DNA of 64,000 nucleotides from Bacteroidales bacterium (lineage in GTDB: Bacteria > Bacteroidota > Bacteroidia > Bacteroidales > UBA932). The notes beneath the pieces are model-generated. The model made no database searches. It was not told the DNA's origin and saw nothing but the letters and a program-made list of their open reading frames with translations. The first letter of the stretch is position 1; every line of letters begins with the position of its first letter. Below, piece after piece: positions 35,567-46,742 of this stretch. Location: positions 1 to 64,000 of the forward strand of contig JAQXOE010000044.1 of NCBI GenBank assembly GCA_029098505.1, in the 5' to 3' direction. Made by a program: the position numbers and the translations under genes.

Positions 35567-36796
35567 ATGCAAATCAGCCTTGACCTGTATCAGACTGCGG
35601 CCACCGGTGTCCTGGCCCTCCTTCTCGGAATGTTCCTTACTTCCAGGCTTTCTTTCTTGAAGCGTTTCTGCATTCCGGCTCCTGTTTCGGGAGGCGTGCT
35701 CTTCTCGCTGATTTCTCTTCTGTTGTACAGCATTGCCGGCGTCGGACTCAGTTTTGATGCTACATTGAAGGATGTCTGTATGATGATATTCTTCACTTCT
35801 GTCGGCTTCCAGTCCAATCTGACTATCCTGAAACAGGGAGGCAAGCCGTTGATAATGATGGTTTTGCTTGTGCTGGTCATTATATTCTGCCAGAATCTGC
35901 TTTCAGTCGGCATTTCGCTCGGAATGGGCCTTGACCCCTTGTTCGGAATGTGCGCCGGATCGATTCCTATGTCCGGAGGACACGGGACGGCCGGAGGATT
36001 CAGCCCTGTGCTCGAGAGTCTTGGAGTTGAGGGTGCAGCTTCGATAACGATGGCAGCAGCGACTTTCGGCCTGGTGGCGGGATCGCTGATAGGAGGTCCC
36101 ATTGCCGAAAGGCTCATAAGAAAGAAAAAACTGAAGCCTGAATCGGGGGCGACGATGAAAGACTCGATGGCTTCCCTTGAGGTCAATGAAGTCTCGCCGG
36201 AGGCTCGCAAACCTTACAGCCATTCGGATGAGGATGCCTTCCTGGCCTTCTCCAAAGCCGTTTTCCTGATAATCATTGCAATGGGTCTGGGCTCTCTGCT
36301 CAGCCGTCTGCTTGCCCTCACCGGCATCACTTTTCCGACCTATTTCGGCTCGCTCATCGTTGCCGCTCTCATACGCAATTTGTCCGAATTGTTCCCGAGC
36401 CGCACAGCCATCAAGACGGACAAGATTGTGTCAATTGGCAATATATGCCTCTCCCTCTTCCTCGGTATGGCAATGGTGTCGCTGAGGCTGTGGGAACTCG
36501 CGGACCTGGCTCTTCCATTGCTGCTGATGCTGCTCGCGCAGATACTCTTCCTTGGGCTTTTTGCCGCCTTCGTCGCCTTTCCACTCCTCGGCAAGGACTA
36601 TGATGCAGCCGTGCTGACCAGCGGTATTTGCGGTTTCGGACTTGGCGCGACACCGAATGCAATGGCCAATATGTCAGCTGTTTGCTACAAATATTCATAT
36701 TCAGTAAAGCCTTTTGTGATAGTCCCCTTGGTAGGAGCAATGTTCGTGGACATAATCAATACAGCTGTCATCACCCTCTTCTTGAATCTCTTATAG
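35567..36796 (+). CDS. gltS: sodium/glutamate symporter
   Basis: A 409-residue inner-membrane protein with 10-12 hydrophobic segments. The GltS family motifs GGHGTAGGFSPVLE in the first half and GFGLGATPNAMANM in the second half are both present; they come from the family's two inverted halves. It imports glutamate with Na+. The neighbouring serine deaminase gene suggests amino-acid use, though nothing shows they are co-regulated. Length matches E. coli GltS (401). Confidence 0.9.
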   Translation: MQISLDLYQTAATGVLALLLGMFLTSRLSFLKRFCIPAPVSGGVLFSLISLLLYSIAGVGLSFDATLKDVCMMIFFTSVGFQSNLTILKQGGKPLIMMVLLVLVIIFCQNLLSVGISLGMGLDPLFGMCAGSIPMSGGHGTAGGFSPVLESLGVEGAASITMAAATFGLVAGSLIGGPIAERLIRKKKLKPESGATMKDSMASLEVNEVSPEARKPYSHSDEDAFLAFSKAVFLIIIAMGLGSLLSRLLALTGITFPTYFGSLIVAALIRNLSELFPSRTAIKTDKIVSIGNICLSLFLGMAMVSLRLWELADLALPLLLMLLAQILFLGLFAAFVAFPLLGKDYDAAVLTSGICGFGLGATPNAMANMSAVCYKYSYSVKPFVIVPLVGAMFVDIINTAVITLFLNLL

Positions 36797-36803
36797 TCTT
36801 TGA

Positions 36804-36835
36804 ATTGGCAGTAATGCAGTTTTTTCATACATTTG
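36804..36835 (+). promoter_or_regulatory. promoter of the DUF4250-AspT pair
   Basis: ATTG at 36804-36807, a 20-nt spacer and TACATTTG at 36828-36835, a full match at -7. The start codon is 21 nt downstream. Confidence 0.6.
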
Positions 36836-36856
36836 TGAGTTCAAAACTTTATTGAT

Positions 36857-37042
36857 ATGGATCATCTTCCTATTAATGATATAGCTATGCTGGTTTCCAG
36901 CATCAATTTCCTTCTCCGTGATGGAGAATTTGTCAATCTTGACGATATCTGCAGCCATTTCAGTCAGGAGCCTGAGGCCATTGTCGCCCTTCTGGCTTCC
37001 GGTGGTTACGAGTACAGTGTAGAACAGAACAGGGTCATCTGA
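36857..37042 (+). CDS. DUF4250-family small protein
   Basis: A 61-residue cytoplasmic protein that opens DHLPINDIAMLVSSINFLLRD, the DUF4250 pattern, with a conserved LDDICSHF segment next. Function unknown; the sequence has the look of a small helical or wing-like protein. The stop overlaps the start of the transporter by one base (TGATG), so the two are translationally coupled. It has its own promoter at 36804-36835, which supports it being a real gene rather than a chance ORF. Confidence 0.8.
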   Translation: MDHLPINDIAMLVSSINFLLRDGEFVNLDDICSHFSQEPEAIVALLASGGYEYSVEQNRVI

Positions 37043-38721
37043 TGTGGTTCGTTGATCTTCTCAGCACTCCGTCCTATCTGCAGACGGTCATACTCATCTC
37101 TGTCATCAGCGCGCTTGGCCTGGCTCTGGGAGATGTCAGTGTGAAGGGCGTATCTCTTGGCACCGCCTTCGTCTTCTTCGCGGGGATACTCTTCGGTGAC
37201 ATTGCCCATCGTTTCGGTATTGCCACCGATGCTCAGATGCTCTCCTTTGCGCAGAATTTCGGTCTCATACTTTTCGTCTATTCCCTTGGTGTTCAGGTGG
37301 GTCCGGGCTTCTTCTCCTCTCTTAAGCAGGGCGGTATCAAGTTGAATCTCTATGGACTGCTTGCAATAGTCTTGACATCACTCTCGGCAATTGCCGTTTA
37401 TGCTTTCACATCGATCAACTTTTCCGATGCTATGGGCCTGCTCTCCGGAGCTGCGACCAATACGCCTATGCTTGGAGCCGCGCAGCAGTCATTGTTGGAT
37501 GTCCATCCTGAGGCCGTAGGTGAGGCCAACAATATGGCGACAGCCTGCGCTGTGGCTTATCCTTGCGGTGTTATCGGAGTGCTCGCCTGCATCATTATCT
37601 TCAGGCTTATGGCGAAGGGCAAGGCCATTGCCAACCCTCAGGATCCCGCAGGGGAGACGTATATTGCCGAATTCCATATCAGCAATCCTGCTGTCTTCGG
37701 ACGCTCCATCGGCTCTCTCCACGAACTTACTGACAAGCATATCATAATCTCCCGCCTGATGAGGAATGGCAAGGTACTTATACCAAGTTCCACCACTTCT
37801 CTGCAGGAGAATGACCACATACTTGCAGTCCTGAAGAAGAGTGACGTGACTGCATTCAAGGTACTTTTCGGGGAAAAGGAAGCTACTGACTGGAACCGTC
37901 CCGACATTGACTGGAACCATATCGACGGCTCGAACCTCGTATCCAAGCACGTGCTGGTAACCAAGAAAGAACTTAACGGAGTCAAAATCGGTTCCTTGCA
38001 TTTAAGAAATTCCTTTGACATCAATATCACCCGCGTGAACCGCGCAGGTATCCAGCTCGTTGCCTATCCTGGCCTCAGGCTCCAACTCGGCGACCGTCTT
38101 ACCGTAGTCGGCACCTCCGCTGCTATCTCGAAGGTCGGGGAGATTTTGGGCAATGAAGAAAAACTGCTCCAGAAACCTAATTTGGTAGCCCTTTTCATAG
38201 GTATGCTGCTTGGAGTCGTGTTGGGTGCGTTGCCCGTCAAGTTCCCTGGAATGAGTGTGCCTGTCAAGCTAGGAATAGCAGGCGGACCGATCATTGTCGG
38301 CATCCTTATGGGAGCATTCGGCCCGAGATTCCATCTTTCGACCTATACTACCAGAAGTGCCAATATGATGCTCAGGCAGATAGGTATAGTGATTTATCTG
38401 GCCTGTCTGGGTTTTGGGGCCGGTCCAAATTTCGTCAGTACGGTATTCAGCTCCCAGGGCTTGCTATGGGTCGGTGTCAGTCTTCTCATAGCCATAGTTC
38501 CCGTATTTATTACCGGCCTGCTCGCTTCCAGGTTCGGCAAACTTGATTATGCACAAAATGCAGGTATGCTCTGTGCCGCTATGGCCAATCCTATGGCATT
38601 GACCTACGCAAATTCCAATTCTGACGAGCAGGAGGCCTCGGAGGCATATGCTACAGTATATCCATTGAGTATGTTCATCAGGGTACTGTCAGCGCAGATT
38701 CTGATGATGCTCTTTGTATAG
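37042..38721 (+). CDS. AspT/YidE/YbjL-family transporter with two RCK_C domains
   Basis: A 559-residue inner-membrane transporter. The duplicated AspT/YidE/YbjL membrane halves (about 10-185 and 380-559) carry the repeat motifs GLILFVYSLGVQVGPGF and IGIVIYLACLGFGAGPNF; between them are two TrkA_C/RCK_C domains (about 200-285 and 290-370). The family includes an aspartate:alanine antiporter, but most members have unknown substrates. Translation is coupled to the upstream DUF4250 gene. There is no aspartate decarboxylase nearby, so an aspartate-alanine role is not supported here. Confidence 0.85.
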   Translation: MWFVDLLSTPSYLQTVILISVISALGLALGDVSVKGVSLGTAFVFFAGILFGDIAHRFGIATDAQMLSFAQNFGLILFVYSLGVQVGPGFFSSLKQGGIKLNLYGLLAIVLTSLSAIAVYAFTSINFSDAMGLLSGAATNTPMLGAAQQSLLDVHPEAVGEANNMATACAVAYPCGVIGVLACIIIFRLMAKGKAIANPQDPAGETYIAEFHISNPAVFGRSIGSLHELTDKHIIISRLMRNGKVLIPSSTTSLQENDHILAVLKKSDVTAFKVLFGEKEATDWNRPDIDWNHIDGSNLVSKHVLVTKKELNGVKIGSLHLRNSFDINITRVNRAGIQLVAYPGLRLQLGDRLTVVGTSAAISKVGEILGNEEKLLQKPNLVALFIGMLLGVVLGALPVKFPGMSVPVKLGIAGGPIIVGILMGAFGPRFHLSTYTTRSANMMLRQIGIVIYLACLGFGAGPNFVSTVFSSQGLLWVGVSLLIAIVPVFITGLLASRFGKLDYAQNAGMLCAAMANPMALTYANSNSDEQEASEAYATVYPLSMFIRVLSAQILMMLFV

Positions 38722-38743
38722 ACAGAAATTTAAGTTATTTTTG
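38713..38743 (+). promoter_or_regulatory. metY promoter
   Basis: TTTG at 38713-38716, a 19-nt spacer and TATTTTTG at 38736-38743. The -33 box lies inside the end of the transporter gene. No S-box or SAM-II-like leader fits in the 41-nt gap. Confidence 0.55.
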
Positions 38744-38762
38744 AATAGTTATTATATCGATT

Positions 38763-40070
38763 ATGAACAAGAAACCGGGAATAGGAACACTCTGCGTTCA
38801 GGCAGGATATGCTTCTGGAAAAGGTGAACCCAGACAGATTCCTATAGTTCAAAGCACTACTTTCAAATACGAAAACAGCGAGCAGATGGCGCGTCTGTTC
38901 GACCTCGAAGAAGAAGGATATTTCTATACCCGCCTCCAGAATCCTACCAATGACAAGGTAGCTGCGAGAATTGCCGCCCTTGAAGGGGGAGTGGCAGCTA
39001 TGCTCACTTCTTCCGGTCAGGCCGCCAATTTTTTCGCTTGCTTCAATATCTGCGAAGCTGGTGGCCATATCGTCAGCGCTACAAGCATTTACGGTGGCAC
39101 TTTCAATCTTTTGGGTACAACTTTCAGGAAAATGGGCATTGAAGTCACTTTTGTGGACCAGAATGCTCCGGAAGAGGAAATTGCCAAGGCCTTCAGGCCA
39201 AATACCAAACTCGTCTTCGGTGAGACCCTCTCCAATCCAGGTGTGATGGTGCTCGATATTGAGAAATTCGCCCGACTCGCTCACAGCCACGGTGTCCCTC
39301 TCATCGTTGACAATACCTTCCCGACCCCGATTAACTGCCGCCCTATTGAATGGGGTGCCGACATTGTGACTCATTCGACCACGAAGTATATGGACGGTCA
39401 GGGAGTCCACGTGGGAGGAGCCATCGTTGACAGTGGAAATTTCGATTGGGCTGCACACTCTGACAAGTATCCGGGACTCACAACCCCTGACGCCTCATAT
39501 CACGGCCTTGTTTTCGCTGAAAAGTTCGGGAAGCTGGCCTATATCACCAAGGCCACTACCACGCTGATGCGTGATCTTGGTTCCATTCAGAGCCCTCAGA
39601 ACGCATTCTATTTGGGGCTGGGGCTCCAGACCCTCCACGTCAGAATGCCTCGCCATTGCAGCAGTGCCCGTGCCGTAGCCGAGTATCTTGAAAACAGCCC
39701 TCAGGTGGCGTGGGTCAATTATCCCGAACTCGAATCGTCAGCCGACCACGCTCTACAGCAGAAATATCTGCCAAACGGAAGCTGCGGTGTAATGTGTTTC
39801 GGCGTCAGGACTCCTGAAGGAAAGAATCCGCGTCAATTCGCAAGCGTCTTTATGGACAAGCTTAAACTCATTACTATAGAGACTCACGTGGCCGACTGCT
39901 ATACCTGTGTTCTCCATCCAGCTTCGCATACACACAGGCAGATGAGCGACGAACAGTTGCTCGAAGCCGGTGTTGCTCTCGATCTCATCCGTCTTTCAAT
40001 TGGACTTGAGGATCCAGAGGACATCATTGCTGACATCCAGCAGGCTCTGGATGCCGCTGCGAATGCATAA
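38763..40070 (+). CDS. metY: O-acetylhomoserine sulfhydrylase
   Basis: A 435-residue PLP enzyme of the Cys/Met metabolism family. The PLP lysine is Lys208 in THSTTKYMDGQG, and RLQNPTNDKVAARIAALEGG and VDNTFPTPINCRPIEWGAD are the usual flanking motifs. Length and the large insert fit MetY rather than MetB/MetC (about 390). It makes homocysteine from O-acetylhomoserine and sulfide. Single gene with its own promoter. Confidence 0.88.
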   Translation: MNKKPGIGTLCVQAGYASGKGEPRQIPIVQSTTFKYENSEQMARLFDLEEEGYFYTRLQNPTNDKVAARIAALEGGVAAMLTSSGQAANFFACFNICEAGGHIVSATSIYGGTFNLLGTTFRKMGIEVTFVDQNAPEEEIAKAFRPNTKLVFGETLSNPGVMVLDIEKFARLAHSHGVPLIVDNTFPTPINCRPIEWGADIVTHSTTKYMDGQGVHVGGAIVDSGNFDWAAHSDKYPGLTTPDASYHGLVFAEKFGKLAYITKATTTLMRDLGSIQSPQNAFYLGLGLQTLHVRMPRHCSSARAVAEYLENSPQVAWVNYPELESSADHALQQKYLPNGSCGVMCFGVRTPEGKNPRQFASVFMDKLKLITIETHVADCYTCVLHPASHTHRQMSDEQLLEAGVALDLIRLSIGLEDPEDIIADIQQALDAAANA

Positions 40071-40099
40071 ATCGACATTCCCCAAATTATAACACATAG

Positions 40100-41266
<1,167 letters not shown>

Positions 41267-41306
41267 TTTCCTTTTGCTGAGGAAGCGCTTGCTGTTTTGC
41301 AATGAT

Positions 41307-43211
41307 ATGCAGGTAGAGAAAGACGAAATTTTCGAACTCGCTGAGAGTTACGTCAATCATACGTCTTTGTCCGTTTTTCTTACAGGGAAAGCGGGCACCG
41401 GAAAAACTACTTTTCTAAAGCATATTACGGCAAATACCGGCAAGCGCTTCGTCGTTCTTGCTCCTACAGGAGTGGCTGCCATCAATGCCGGAGGCTCTAC
41501 TATCCATTCTTTCTTTCAATTGCCTCTTTGCCCATATTTGCCTGATGTCAAGGAACTTATTACTGAATATCAGATGATGGACAAGTTTCACGGTTTGAAA
41601 AAGGAAAGGATAAAGCTCATACGTTCGCTGGAACTGCTCATCATAGATGAAGTGTCGATGGTAAGAGCCGACCTTATGGATGCCATAGATATGGTCCTGA
41701 GGCGTTACAGGCGCAACGACAGGCCCTTTGGCGGTCTTCAACTGCTCCTTATCGGTGATGCCCGCCAATTGTCCCCTGTTGTGACCGAAAGCGAGCGCCC
41801 TTATATTTCACAGGTTTACCCTTCTCCTTTTTTCTTTCATTCCAAAGCCTTCAATAAGCTAAGGATTGTCACCATAGAACTGAGCAAGGTTTACAGACAG
41901 AAGGACAAGGAGTTTCTGGATATCCTAAATGCAGTCAGAGACAATACCCTGAATATGGAACTTCTATCCAAATTGAATAAGAGGGTAGGAGCTGTCCTGA
42001 GTTGTAAGGAAGAACCCATACGTCTTACGACTCATAACAGGCAGGCAGAGGAGATTAATGAGACCAAACTTGCCGCCTTGCCAGGGGAATGCTCCGAATT
42101 CGAGGCTGAGATAGACGGGGATTTCCCTGAAAGCAGCTATCCTGCAGAATTGCTTATCAAACTCAAAGCTGGCGCCCAGGTAATGTTCATCCGCAATGAT
42201 TCGGAAGGGGATTATTACAATGGAAAAATAGCAACGGTCGAGAAGATTCAGAAGGATGGTCGGGTAGTGGTCAAGGACCCTGAGGGCAATCATATTCCGG
42301 TAGGGCCCGTCGATTGGGAGAATGTCAAGTACAGTCTTGACCCGTCTTCGGGAGAAATCTTGCAGAATGTGACAGGGGTCTTCAGACAGATACCCCTGCG
42401 TACCGCCTGGGCCATCACTATTCATAAAAGTCAGGGTTTGACCTTTGACAATGTCATCATTGACGCAGGTTCAGCCTTTGCCTTCGGTCAAGTCTATGTC
42501 GCTCTTTCGAGATGCCGCTCGCTCGAAGGAATCAGCCTCGAATCTCCCATCCGCATTGCTACTATCCAAAACGATCCCGAGGTGTCGCGCTTCAATGAGG
42601 CTATGGAAAGCCTCGAAACAGTGGCGAAAAGGTTCGAAGGGGAGGCGGAGCACTACCATTATGAGCTCCTGAACGAGATTTTCAATTTCACGGCAATAGG
42701 GAAGAGTTTCAACCTGATGCGCAAGCTTTGGCAGGAGCCTCTGAAGAATACCGGCCCCGGAATTCTTGCCGGCATTGAAAAAAGGATCAAACAGTTCAAT
42801 GAAGCATCCGCTGTAGCTACCCGCTTCCGTAGTCAGTTGTCAGCAATTGAGGCAGGATTGCCCGTACCAGGATTGAATGAAGCTTCTTCGAAACTTGTTT
42901 TTCTGAACTCAAGGCTTCAGAAGGCCTCCGAATATTTCCGCCCTCTCTTCACTGATCTGCTGGGCTTTGCCATCGAAGTCTCGCTATTGGATATTGGCAA
43001 TAAGGAAGTCAGGAGGCGCGTGAAGAACCTGTTTGAAGACCTGTTGCCGGAGCTCGAATTGCGGGTGCATAGCCTTGAGATGATGGCGGACGGGTCTTTC
43101 ACTGACGATGATTATTGCCGCACAAGAACTGCCTGTTTTACCGCTAACTATACAGTCACCAAACGCAAGCAGAGACTCAAGGAACTAAAAAAGGTACAGA
43201 ATATGCAGTAA
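41307..43211 (+). CDS. Pif1-like helicase with uncharacterised C-terminal region
   Basis: A 634-residue cytoplasmic ATPase. The Walker A GKAGTGKT lies at residues 27-34, Walker B is LLIIDEVSMVRAD, and a helicase motif near the end of the core (TIHKSQGLTFDNVIIDAG) matches the SF1B Pif1/RecD2 group. Start chosen at the ATG at 41307; an upstream in-frame TTG at 41274 would add 11 residues with no family support. The C-terminal third (from about 430) has no motif that I recognise; it is helical and charge-rich, ending in a Lys/Arg tail. The family unwinds DNA 5' to 3'. Downstream of the CE1-like gene by 41 nt; relation to it is probably fortuitous. Confidence 0.8.
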   Translation: MQVEKDEIFELAESYVNHTSLSVFLTGKAGTGKTTFLKHITANTGKRFVVLAPTGVAAINAGGSTIHSFFQLPLCPYLPDVKELITEYQMMDKFHGLKKERIKLIRSLELLIIDEVSMVRADLMDAIDMVLRRYRRNDRPFGGLQLLLIGDARQLSPVVTESERPYISQVYPSPFFFHSKAFNKLRIVTIELSKVYRQKDKEFLDILNAVRDNTLNMELLSKLNKRVGAVLSCKEEPIRLTTHNRQAEEINETKLAALPGECSEFEAEIDGDFPESSYPAELLIKLKAGAQVMFIRNDSEGDYYNGKIATVEKIQKDGRVVVKDPEGNHIPVGPVDWENVKYSLDPSSGEILQNVTGVFRQIPLRTAWAITIHKSQGLTFDNVIIDAGSAFAFGQVYVALSRCRSLEGISLESPIRIATIQNDPEVSRFNEAMESLETVAKRFEGEAEHYHYELLNEIFNFTAIGKSFNLMRKLWQEPLKNTGPGILAGIEKRIKQFNEASAVATRFRSQLSAIEAGLPVPGLNEASSKLVFLNSRLQKASEYFRPLFTDLLGFAIEVSLLDIGNKEVRRRVKNLFEDLLPELELRVHSLEMMADGSFTDDDYCRTRTACFTANYTVTKRKQRLKELKKVQNMQ

Positions 43212-43235
43212 AACAGACCGGATTTATCGATAGTT

Positions 43236-44381
43236 ATGGAAGAAAACAGCACAAAATACAGGGAACTGCTTGCCAAGTACATCATGGCACTCATTACTCT
43301 TGCCTTGGTCGGCACCTTCTGCTGGCACTTCAGGAGCATTTTGCTTTATATCATAATGGCAGCGGTTATGGCATTGATTGCTCATCCCATTTTCAAACTT
43401 TACAAAAGGCCACACATCAAACAGCATCATCTTCCCGACTGGGCTGCATCGGCATTGTCATTGCTCACCGTTTTTGCTTTGGTCATCTTATTGGTTACCA
43501 ATATTTTCCCTGTCATCAGCAGCGTTGCGAACGATGTTTCCAAAGCTAATATCGAAAATATTTCCAAGGCTGTTTCCGCGCCTCTTGCAGATTTCAATGC
43601 CAATCTTGTGCGCAACTTCCCGAAGCTCGGATACGGATTCAAGATAGAGACTTTCATCCTTGAAGAGGTTCAGAAACTCATCAATGTGGATATGTTCTCC
43701 TCTATGATTGGCTCTGTAGCTTCCTTTATAGCAAATCTGGCCATTGCCCTCTTCGCAGTCATATTCATATCGTTCTTCTTTATTAAGAAACCCGGACTGG
43801 CTTCTTCCATAGTCCTGGCCTTTGTTCCAAGCAAATATGAGGAACAGGTGAGAAGGTCTTTGTCCGAGATTGCAAGCCTCGTCTCAAGGTATTTCGTGGG
43901 CTTGATATGCGAGGTTATAGGTGTGTCTCTGGTCAATTTCCTTGGCCTGCTCATTGTGGCGAGAATGGGCTTCAAGTATTCTATCGGCATTGCATTCCTA
44001 ACCGGTATTTTGAATGTCGTCCCTTACGTAGGACCGCTCATCGGTGGAGTTATCGGAGTCAGCCTATCACTGATAATCAAGTATGTATGCGCTACTTCAT
44101 TCGGCCTGGGCGTTGGCTTCCTGCCTTTCGTTGCCATACTGATAGGCATATTCGTCTTTACCCAGATGATTGACAATTATCTTTTCCAGCCATTCATTTA
44201 TTCGAACAGCGTGAAGGTCCACCCTTTGGAGATTTTCATTGTATTCCTTTTCGCCGGACAGATAAGCGGTATGTTCGGAATGCTCGTGGCTATACCTGCA
44301 TATACTGTCATCCGGACTATAGCACGGGAATTTTTCGGTTACATAAAACCCGTCAGGGCGCTTACTGAAAATGAACAATAA
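43236..44381 (+). CDS. AI-2E family transporter
   Basis: A 381-residue inner-membrane protein with about eight hydrophobic segments and the family's conserved GILNVVPYVGPLIGGVIG and AIPAYTVIRTIAREFF motifs. Members are annotated as autoinducer-2 exporters from one E. coli protein (TqsA), but many act as Na+/H+ antiporters or have unknown roles, so I leave the substrate open. It follows the helicase by 24 nt and is followed by a strong terminator. Confidence 0.8.
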   Translation: MEENSTKYRELLAKYIMALITLALVGTFCWHFRSILLYIIMAAVMALIAHPIFKLYKRPHIKQHHLPDWAASALSLLTVFALVILLVTNIFPVISSVANDVSKANIENISKAVSAPLADFNANLVRNFPKLGYGFKIETFILEEVQKLINVDMFSSMIGSVASFIANLAIALFAVIFISFFFIKKPGLASSIVLAFVPSKYEEQVRRSLSEIASLVSRYFVGLICEVIGVSLVNFLGLLIVARMGFKYSIGIAFLTGILNVVPYVGPLIGGVIGVSLSLIIKYVCATSFGLGVGFLPFVAILIGIFVFTQMIDNYLFQPFIYSNSVKVHPLEIFIVFLFAGQISGMFGMLVAIPAYTVIRTIAREFFGYIKPVRALTENEQ

Positions 44382-44384
44382 CTG

Positions 44385-44420
44385 AAAAGGACGCAAATTT
44401 TTTATTTTGCGTCCTTTTTG
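44385..44420 (+). terminator. rho-independent terminator
   Basis: AAAAGGACGCAAA (44385-44397) pairs with TTTGCGTCCTTTT (44406-44418), followed by TGTTTT. It separates the housekeeping genes from the GH3 unit. Confidence 0.85.
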
Positions 44421-44441
44421 TTTTCCAATAGTCCAAGTCTC

Positions 44442-44472
44442 TTGCATTCTTATCTGACTTTAGCTAAGTTTA
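44442..44472 (+). promoter_or_regulatory. promoter of the GH3-esterase unit
   Basis: TTG at 44442-44444, a 20-nt spacer and TAAGTTTA at 44465-44472 (one mismatch). The start codon is 57 nt further. Confidence 0.45.
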
Positions 44473-44528
44473 CATTGGAAGGAATAGCATTCCTAATAAC
44501 CGCATAACTAACCAATATTACAATTTCT

Positions 44529-46733
44529 ATGAACAAGATTTACAAAGGCTTGACTTTAGGCTCTGTCCTTATGTCAATGATTATTTGCACCAATCCTGTT
44601 GGAGCACAGGAGTATGAGTATCCATTCAGAAATCCGAATCTGTCTGAAGAGGAGAGGCTTGAGAATGCTGTATCCCTGATGACAATTGAGGAGAAAATTT
44701 CAACCATCGTTGGCCAGGGTGTGCCTCGTTTGGGAATTGCCAATCCTGGAAGCACTGAGGCTATTCACGGTATCGTCCGCGGAGGCGATGCTGAACTGCC
44801 GAATCTGGGCAACGCAGGCCAGTTCGGTGCCGGTTTCAGATTCCCTGCACCAAAGGAGAAGAACAGCACAGCCTTCCCTCAGGCTTACGGTATAGGCGAG
44901 ACCTGGGATAGGGAAATGGCTCATATTGTCGGAGACGTTATGTCATATGAGGCGAGATATTATACACAGGAAGTCGGGAGGCCTAGCCTCATCCTCTGGG
45001 CTCCAAATGCCGACCTTGCCAGAGATCCGCGCTGGGGACGCACTGAGGAAAGTTTCGGTGAGGACCCTTATCTCGTTGGTGAACTTGTCGCAGCTGAAGT
45101 CAAGGGTATCCAGGGCGACGATCCTGAGCATTGGAGAGGAGCTGCCCTTATGAAGCACTTCCTTGCCAACAGCAACGAGGATAACCGCTATTCGACAGAT
45201 TCACGCTTTGAGGAGGACCTTTTCCGTGACTACTATTCATACGGTTTCTGGAAGGGTGCAAAGGCGGGCGGAAAGTCCCTTATGACCGCATACAACAGGT
45301 ACAATGGAATTCCTTGCGAGGCCAATCCTTTCATCAATGAAATCCTCATCAACGAGTGGGGAATGAACGGAACCATCGTCAATGACGCCGGTGCGCTCAG
45401 ATTCATGACCAGCGCACACAATTATACTAAGGACATCAATGAGGCCATCAAGCTCTCCCTCGAGAACGGTCTTTCACGTTTCATTGACTCGAACTTCACC
45501 CAGGTGATGGATGCGTACCAGGCCGGTTACATCTCTGACGAGGTCATCAATGAGAGAACAAAGATGAACCTCCGCACTATGCTCAGGCTCGGTCTTATGG
45601 ATGATGCTGGCCCATACAATCACATTGAGTTCGGTGAGACAGCTCCGTGGTTGAGCCAGGAGGCCAAGGACAAGGCGCTTCTCGTAACACAGAAGTCAGT
45701 CGTGCTCCTCAAGAATGACAACAACATTCTTCCTATCGATACCAAAAAGGTCAAAAAGATCGCCGTTATGGGCAATCGTGCTGAAAGTGTCCTCAAGGAC
45801 TGGTACGGCGCCCTTCCTGCATACAGGGTTTCTCCTCTTGACGGAATCAAGGCGGCTGTTGAAGGTCAGGACGTGGAGGTACGTTTCCAGCAATGGGATT
45901 CCGACGGTTCTGCACAGGAACTGGCAAAGTGGGCTGACGTTTGTCTTGTAATTGTCGGCAACCATCCTGCAACAAGCCCGGACTGGGGCGCACAGTCGGT
46001 TCAGTCTCCTTGGGCTATGGGTACTGTAGCAGGTGACGGACGTGAGGCTCTCGACAGACGTTCATTGCAGCTCGAGACCGAGGATCTCATCAAGGTCGTA
46101 TGGCAGGCCAACCACAATACCGTGGCCGTGCTCATCAGCAGCTTCCCATATGCAATCAACTGGACAGCGGAGAATGTTCCGGGCATAGTGCATATGACAC
46201 AGTGCAGCCAGGAACTCGGTACAGCGCTCGCAGATGTTCTCTTCGGAAAGTACAATCCTGCAGGCCGTCTTACCCAGACCTGGGTCAAGGACATTCTTGA
46301 ACTCCCTAATATGCTTGACTATGACATCCGTCACGGACGTACTTATATGTACTACAAGGGAGAACCACTCTTCCCGTTCGGATACGGTCTCAGCTATACA
46401 AGCTTCAAGTACTCACGCCTCAAGGTCAAGAAGGAAGCTGACAATTATCTCGTAAGCTTCGACCTCAAGAACACAGGCGCTATGGACGGTGAAGAAGTCG
46501 TTCAGCTCTATGTCAATGTCCCTGGCGACGACGCTGCCAAGAGACTCCGTGGCTTCGACAGAATCGCAGTCAAGAAGGGTGAAACCAAGAGGGTTGAGCT
46601 CGTGATACCTGTCGACGACCTCAAGCTCTGGGATATGGAGCAGCATCAGTTCAATCTTAAGAAGGGCCGCGGCAAATTCATGATCGGCGCTTCTTCAGAG
46701 GACATCAGACTCAAGAAGAGAGTGAGATTTTAA
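44529..46733 (+). CDS. GH3 glycoside hydrolase
   Basis: A 734-residue secreted or periplasmic enzyme with a signal peptide (to about residue 26). It has the GH3 N-terminal TIM barrel with PNADLARDPRWGRTEESFGEDP and the KHFLANSNEDNRY segment, a C-terminal alpha/beta sandwich, and a fibronectin-III-like domain at the end. The likely nucleophile is Asp286 in IVNDAGALRFM, where many GH3 enzymes have SDW or SDY. GH3 enzymes include beta-glucosidases and beta-xylosidases; the substrate cannot be called. First gene of the unit, followed 10 nt later by the double hydrolase. Confidence 0.85.
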   Translation: MNKIYKGLTLGSVLMSMIICTNPVGAQEYEYPFRNPNLSEEERLENAVSLMTIEEKISTIVGQGVPRLGIANPGSTEAIHGIVRGGDAELPNLGNAGQFGAGFRFPAPKEKNSTAFPQAYGIGETWDREMAHIVGDVMSYEARYYTQEVGRPSLILWAPNADLARDPRWGRTEESFGEDPYLVGELVAAEVKGIQGDDPEHWRGAALMKHFLANSNEDNRYSTDSRFEEDLFRDYYSYGFWKGAKAGGKSLMTAYNRYNGIPCEANPFINEILINEWGMNGTIVNDAGALRFMTSAHNYTKDINEAIKLSLENGLSRFIDSNFTQVMDAYQAGYISDEVINERTKMNLRTMLRLGLMDDAGPYNHIEFGETAPWLSQEAKDKALLVTQKSVVLLKNDNNILPIDTKKVKKIAVMGNRAESVLKDWYGALPAYRVSPLDGIKAAVEGQDVEVRFQQWDSDGSAQELAKWADVCLVIVGNHPATSPDWGAQSVQSPWAMGTVAGDGREALDRRSLQLETEDLIKVVWQANHNTVAVLISSFPYAINWTAENVPGIVHMTQCSQELGTALADVLFGKYNPAGRLTQTWVKDILELPNMLDYDIRHGRTYMYYKGEPLFPFGYGLSYTSFKYSRLKVKKEADNYLVSFDLKNTGAMDGEEVVQLYVNVPGDDAAKRLRGFDRIAVKKGETKRVELVIPVDDLKLWDMEQHQFNLKKGRGKFMIGASSEDIRLKKRVRF

Positions 46734-46742
46734 TATTTCATT

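Noticed and set aside
38730..39458. A 242-codon open frame on the minus strand opposite metY
   Set aside because: Fully overlapped by the metY coding sequence with intact PLP motifs; no promoter or motif for the antisense frame.
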